From Actinomycetota bacterium (GTDB lineage Bacteria > Actinomycetota > Actinomycetes > Nanopelagicales > Nanopelagicaceae), in the NCBI GenBank assembly GCA_947503395.1, contig CANNDP010000043.1, forward strand, positions 1-7,970: DNA of 7,970 nt, given 5' to 3'. Made by a program: the position numbers and the translations under genes. Shown piece by piece: positions 6,053 through 7,970 of the stretch. The notes below the pieces were generated by a model. That model was not told where the DNA came from and did not search any database. It was given only the letters and a program-made list of their open reading frames with translations. Numbering within the stretch: the first letter of the stretch is position 1; each line of letters starts with the position of its first letter.

Positions 6053-7224
6053 CAGCCGCCAGATCCAGAATCTTGCCCATCTACTGCAACTAATTCTTCT
6101 GGATCATTGAGCCAGCCATCAGGCAGACTCACAGCGCGGCCATGGCTGGTTCGTCCTCGCGGCGCATCACCAATTGCAACTGGATATGGTTGATCAACTA
6201 ATTGATCTAAAAGTTGGCGAAGTTCAAGAAGTGATGAAACCATTCCAAATTTTGCTCGAAGCTCTCTTTCAACTCTAAAGCCCTTCAAATACCAAGCCAT
6301 ATGCTTTCTTAAATCCCTACAGGCTCTATCCTCACTTGAGAAATACTGAGTAAGAAGCTCTGCATGGCGATAGATAATTTCTCTAACCTGAAATAGAGTT
6401 GGAAGAGCTCTTATCTCTTGGCCATTAAAGGCTGCAACTAAATCTGCAAATAACCATGGCCGTCCCAGACACCCTCTGCCCACTACAACGCCTGCGCACC
6501 CAGTTGTTTTCACCATTTCTATCGCATCAGAGCCTGACCAGATATCGCCATTTCCAAGCACTGGAATGCCAGTTGGAGCAAGGTGTTCAACTAGGTTCTT
6601 AATCTTGCTCCAATCAGATTTTCCTTCATAGAGCTGCGCGGCAGTTCTGGCATGAAGTGCCACCCAAGCAACTCCCAGATCTGCGGCTATTTTCCCAGCA
6701 TCTAAATAAGTCTCATACTGACTATCAATTCCAACTCGCATCTTAACTGTTACTGGAATCTGATATTTGCTAGCGCCCTTTACTGCAGCTTCAACTAAAG
6801 ATGCAAAGAGACGCCTCTTATAAGGAAGAGCTGAGCCTCCCCCTTTTCGAGTTACTTTTGGAACTGGGCAACCAAAATTTAGATCGATGTGATCTGCTAA
6901 ATCTCTACTTCCTAAGATCTCAACTGCTCGTGATAAATCCTCTGCAGTTGTGGCATAGAGCTGAATAGAGCGAGGATGCTCACCAACTCCTGGCGTAATC
7001 ATTCTTAAAGTTTCATCATTACCTTCAATTAAGGCTCTTGCGGTAACCATCTCTGAGACAAAAAGCGCAGCGCCTTGTTCCCGGCAGAGCAATCTAAAAG
7101 CAGCATTGGTAATGCCAGCCATTGGAGCAAGAACAACTGGCGCAGTTAAATCTAAACCGCCACCACGAATTGGAAGATGAAGCGGCTTTAGATCTAGCAG
7201 CCCAGTAGCCGTGGGGCTAACCAT
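6052..7224 (-). CDS. dusB: tRNA-dihydrouridine synthase, DusB/NifR3 type
   Basis: Dus enzymes use FMN and NADPH to reduce specific uridines in the tRNA D-loop to dihydrouridine. The 390-aa protein has the FMN-barrel start PVVLAPMAGITNAAFR (29-44), IQLY (87-90) and DLNFGCPVPKVTRKGGGSAL (114-133, in outline) with catalytic Cys119. VTVKMRVG, HARTAAQLYEG, GNGDIW and GVVVGRGCLGRPWLF follow, then a helical C-terminal tRNA-binding region. The RKGGGSAL form and the length fit the NifR3/YhdG branch; DusB is the best name, but the exact target uridine in this organism is inferred. ATG at 7224 is the only plausible start before the barrel and lies inside the end of glyS (31-nt overlap). An AGG seven bases upstream is a modest ribosome site. 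The stop overlaps the next gene by one base. Confidence 0.94.
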   Translation of the reverse strand: MVSPTATGLLDLKPLHLPIRGGGLDLTAPVVLAPMAGITNAAFRLLCREQGAALFVSEMVTARALIEGNDETLRMITPGVGEHPRSIQLYATTAEDLSRAVEILGSRDLADHIDLNFGCPVPKVTRKGGGSALPYKRRLFASLVEAAVKGASKYQIPVTVKMRVGIDSQYETYLDAGKIAADLGVAWVALHARTAAQLYEGKSDWSKIKNLVEHLAPTGIPVLGNGDIWSGSDAIEMVKTTGCAGVVVGRGCLGRPWLFADLVAAFNGQEIRALPTLFQVREIIYRHAELLTQYFSSEDRACRDLRKHMAWYLKGFRVERELRAKFGMVSSLLELRQLLDQLVDQPYPVAIGDAPRGRTSHGRAVSLPDGWLNDPEELVAVDGQDSGSGG

Positions 7225-7970
7225 GCCTCAACCTGATCAATACTGATTCGCTCCTGCTTCATGGAATCACGCTCTCTAATTGTTACCGCGTTGTCATTTA
7301 AAGTATCAAAGTCAACAGTAATTGCATAAGGAGTACCGATCTCATCTTGTCTGCGATATCTCCGGCCAATTGCTCCAGCATCATCAAAGTCAACGCTCCA
7401 GTTCTTGCGAAGCGCTGCAGCTAAATCTCTTGCCTTAGGTGAGAGATCTGCATTTCTAGATAGCGGAAGAACTGCAACCTTTACTGGTGCTAGTCGATAA
7501 TCAAGACGGAGAACAACTCTTTTTTCCATTTCCCCCTTGGAATTAGGCGCCTCATCTTCGCTATAGGCATCCATTAAGAAGGTAAGGGCGCAGCGATCAA
7601 CGCCTGCTGCAGGCTCAATAACATAGGGAAACCAGCGCTCATTCTTCTCTTGGTCAAAGAAAGAGAGATCTTTACCTGACTTTTCAGAGTGGGCCTTTAG
7701 ATCAAAGTTGGTTCGATTGGCAATTCCCTCAAGCTCTCCCCATTGGGTTCCAGCAAATTCAAAGTTATATTCAATATCCACAGTTCTCTTTGAGTAATGG
7801 GAGAGTTTCTCTTTCGGATGTTCAAAGAGACGAAGGCGCTGCGGATTAATTCCTAAATCAACATACCAAGCAAGTCTGGTATCAATCCATTTTTGATGCC
7901 ACTCTTCATCACTTCCTGGGGCGACAAAGAACTCCATCTCCATCTGTTCAAACTCTCTAGTGCGGAAGAT
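7194..7970 (-). CDS. glyS: Glycyl-tRNA synthetase (single-chain class II type), 5'-truncated by window edge
   Basis: The enzyme attaches glycine to tRNA-Gly. The reading frame is open to the right edge, giving 258 visible residues, roughly the C-terminal half or slightly more of a protein of about 460. Class II motif 2 lies at the edge (FRTREFEQMEMEFFV, visible residues 2-16), so the Met at 7943 is internal and not the start. Family blocks SHYSKRTVDIEYNF and WGELEGIANRTNFDL follow, then motif 3 (EPAAGVDRCALTFL, about 119-132). The C-terminal anticodon-binding domain begins near LAPVKVAVLPL and includes RYRRQDEIGTPYAITVDF. This is the eukaryote-like alpha2 form used by Actinobacteria, not the E. 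coli alpha/beta form. Its last 31 bases overlap dusB in another frame. The symbol follows common actinobacterial usage; glyQS is an equivalent name. Confidence 0.96.
   Translation of the reverse strand: MFRTREFEQMEMEFFVAPGSDEEWHQKWIDTRLAWYVDLGINPQRLRLFEHPKEKLSHYSKRTVDIEYNFEFAGTQWGELEGIANRTNFDLKAHSEKSGKDLSFFDQEKNERWFPYVIEPAAGVDRCALTFLMDAYSEDEAPNSKGEMEKRVVLRLDYRLAPVKVAVLPLSRNADLSPKARDLAAALRKNWSVDFDDAGAIGRRYRRQDEIGTPYAITVDFDTLNDNAVTIRERDSMKQERISIDQVEAWLAPRLLGC

Noticed and set aside
5076..6110. Plus-strand open frames at 5076-5303 and 5913-6110
   Set aside because: They are antisense shadows of dgt and of the DUF218/dusB junction, with no independent coding signal.
7941..7943. ATG at 7943 as the glyS start
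   Set aside because: It lies within class II motif 2, and the frame stays open upstream with FRTREFEQ.
1..7970. Mobile elements, CRISPR arrays, defence or phage genes
   Set aside because: No spaced repeats, transposase or integrase motifs, or terminal inverted repeats were seen. The tRNA-Asn could be an integration site, but no duplicated tRNA end was noticed in the window.

Overview
The window looks like ordinary chromosome from a low-GC member of the Actinobacteria (Actinomycetota). The proteins read as actinobacterial: a single-chain (alpha2-type) glycyl-tRNA synthetase, a dgt-dnaG pair, a DnaG beginning MSGRIRDTD, and a GalT ending in the RAPGKLKYLAGSES style. Base composition, however, is only about 40-48% GC in two lines counted by hand. 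Together with the very tight gene packing, this suggests a streamlined freshwater actinobacterium of the acI/Nanopelagicales kind. That placement is inference, not something the window proves.

Left part (1-1985, plus strand): the last three quarters of galT followed 6 bp later by a complete galK. These are two steps of the Leloir galactose pathway: GalK phosphorylates galactose and GalT exchanges the product with UDP-glucose. The promoter and the 5' end of galT lie outside the window.

Convergence point (about 1982-2020): galK meets a small minus-strand ACT-domain gene tail to tail. The two TAA stops share the palindrome TTAA, and a 7-bp inverted repeat lies just beyond galK.

Right part (1982-7970, minus strand): an uninterrupted run read from right to left. 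It holds glyS (3' part only), dusB, a DUF218/SanA-like membrane-anchored protein gene, dgt, dnaG, tRNA-Asn(GTT) and the ACT-domain gene. Protein genes from glyS to dnaG overlap or are separated by 10 bp or less, so they are probably one operon. The theme is information processing: tRNA charging, tRNA dihydrouridine modification, dNTP pool control and replication priming. The envelope-type DUF218 gene is the odd member. The tRNA and the ACT gene may have their own -10 elements.

There is no gene-free stretch above 300 bases; the longest gap is about 22 bp. I saw no mobile element, CRISPR array, phage gene or defence gene, and no credible undescribed system. The points worth a second look are small-scale: overlapping signals, a possible leaderless start, and altered metal ligands in GalT.
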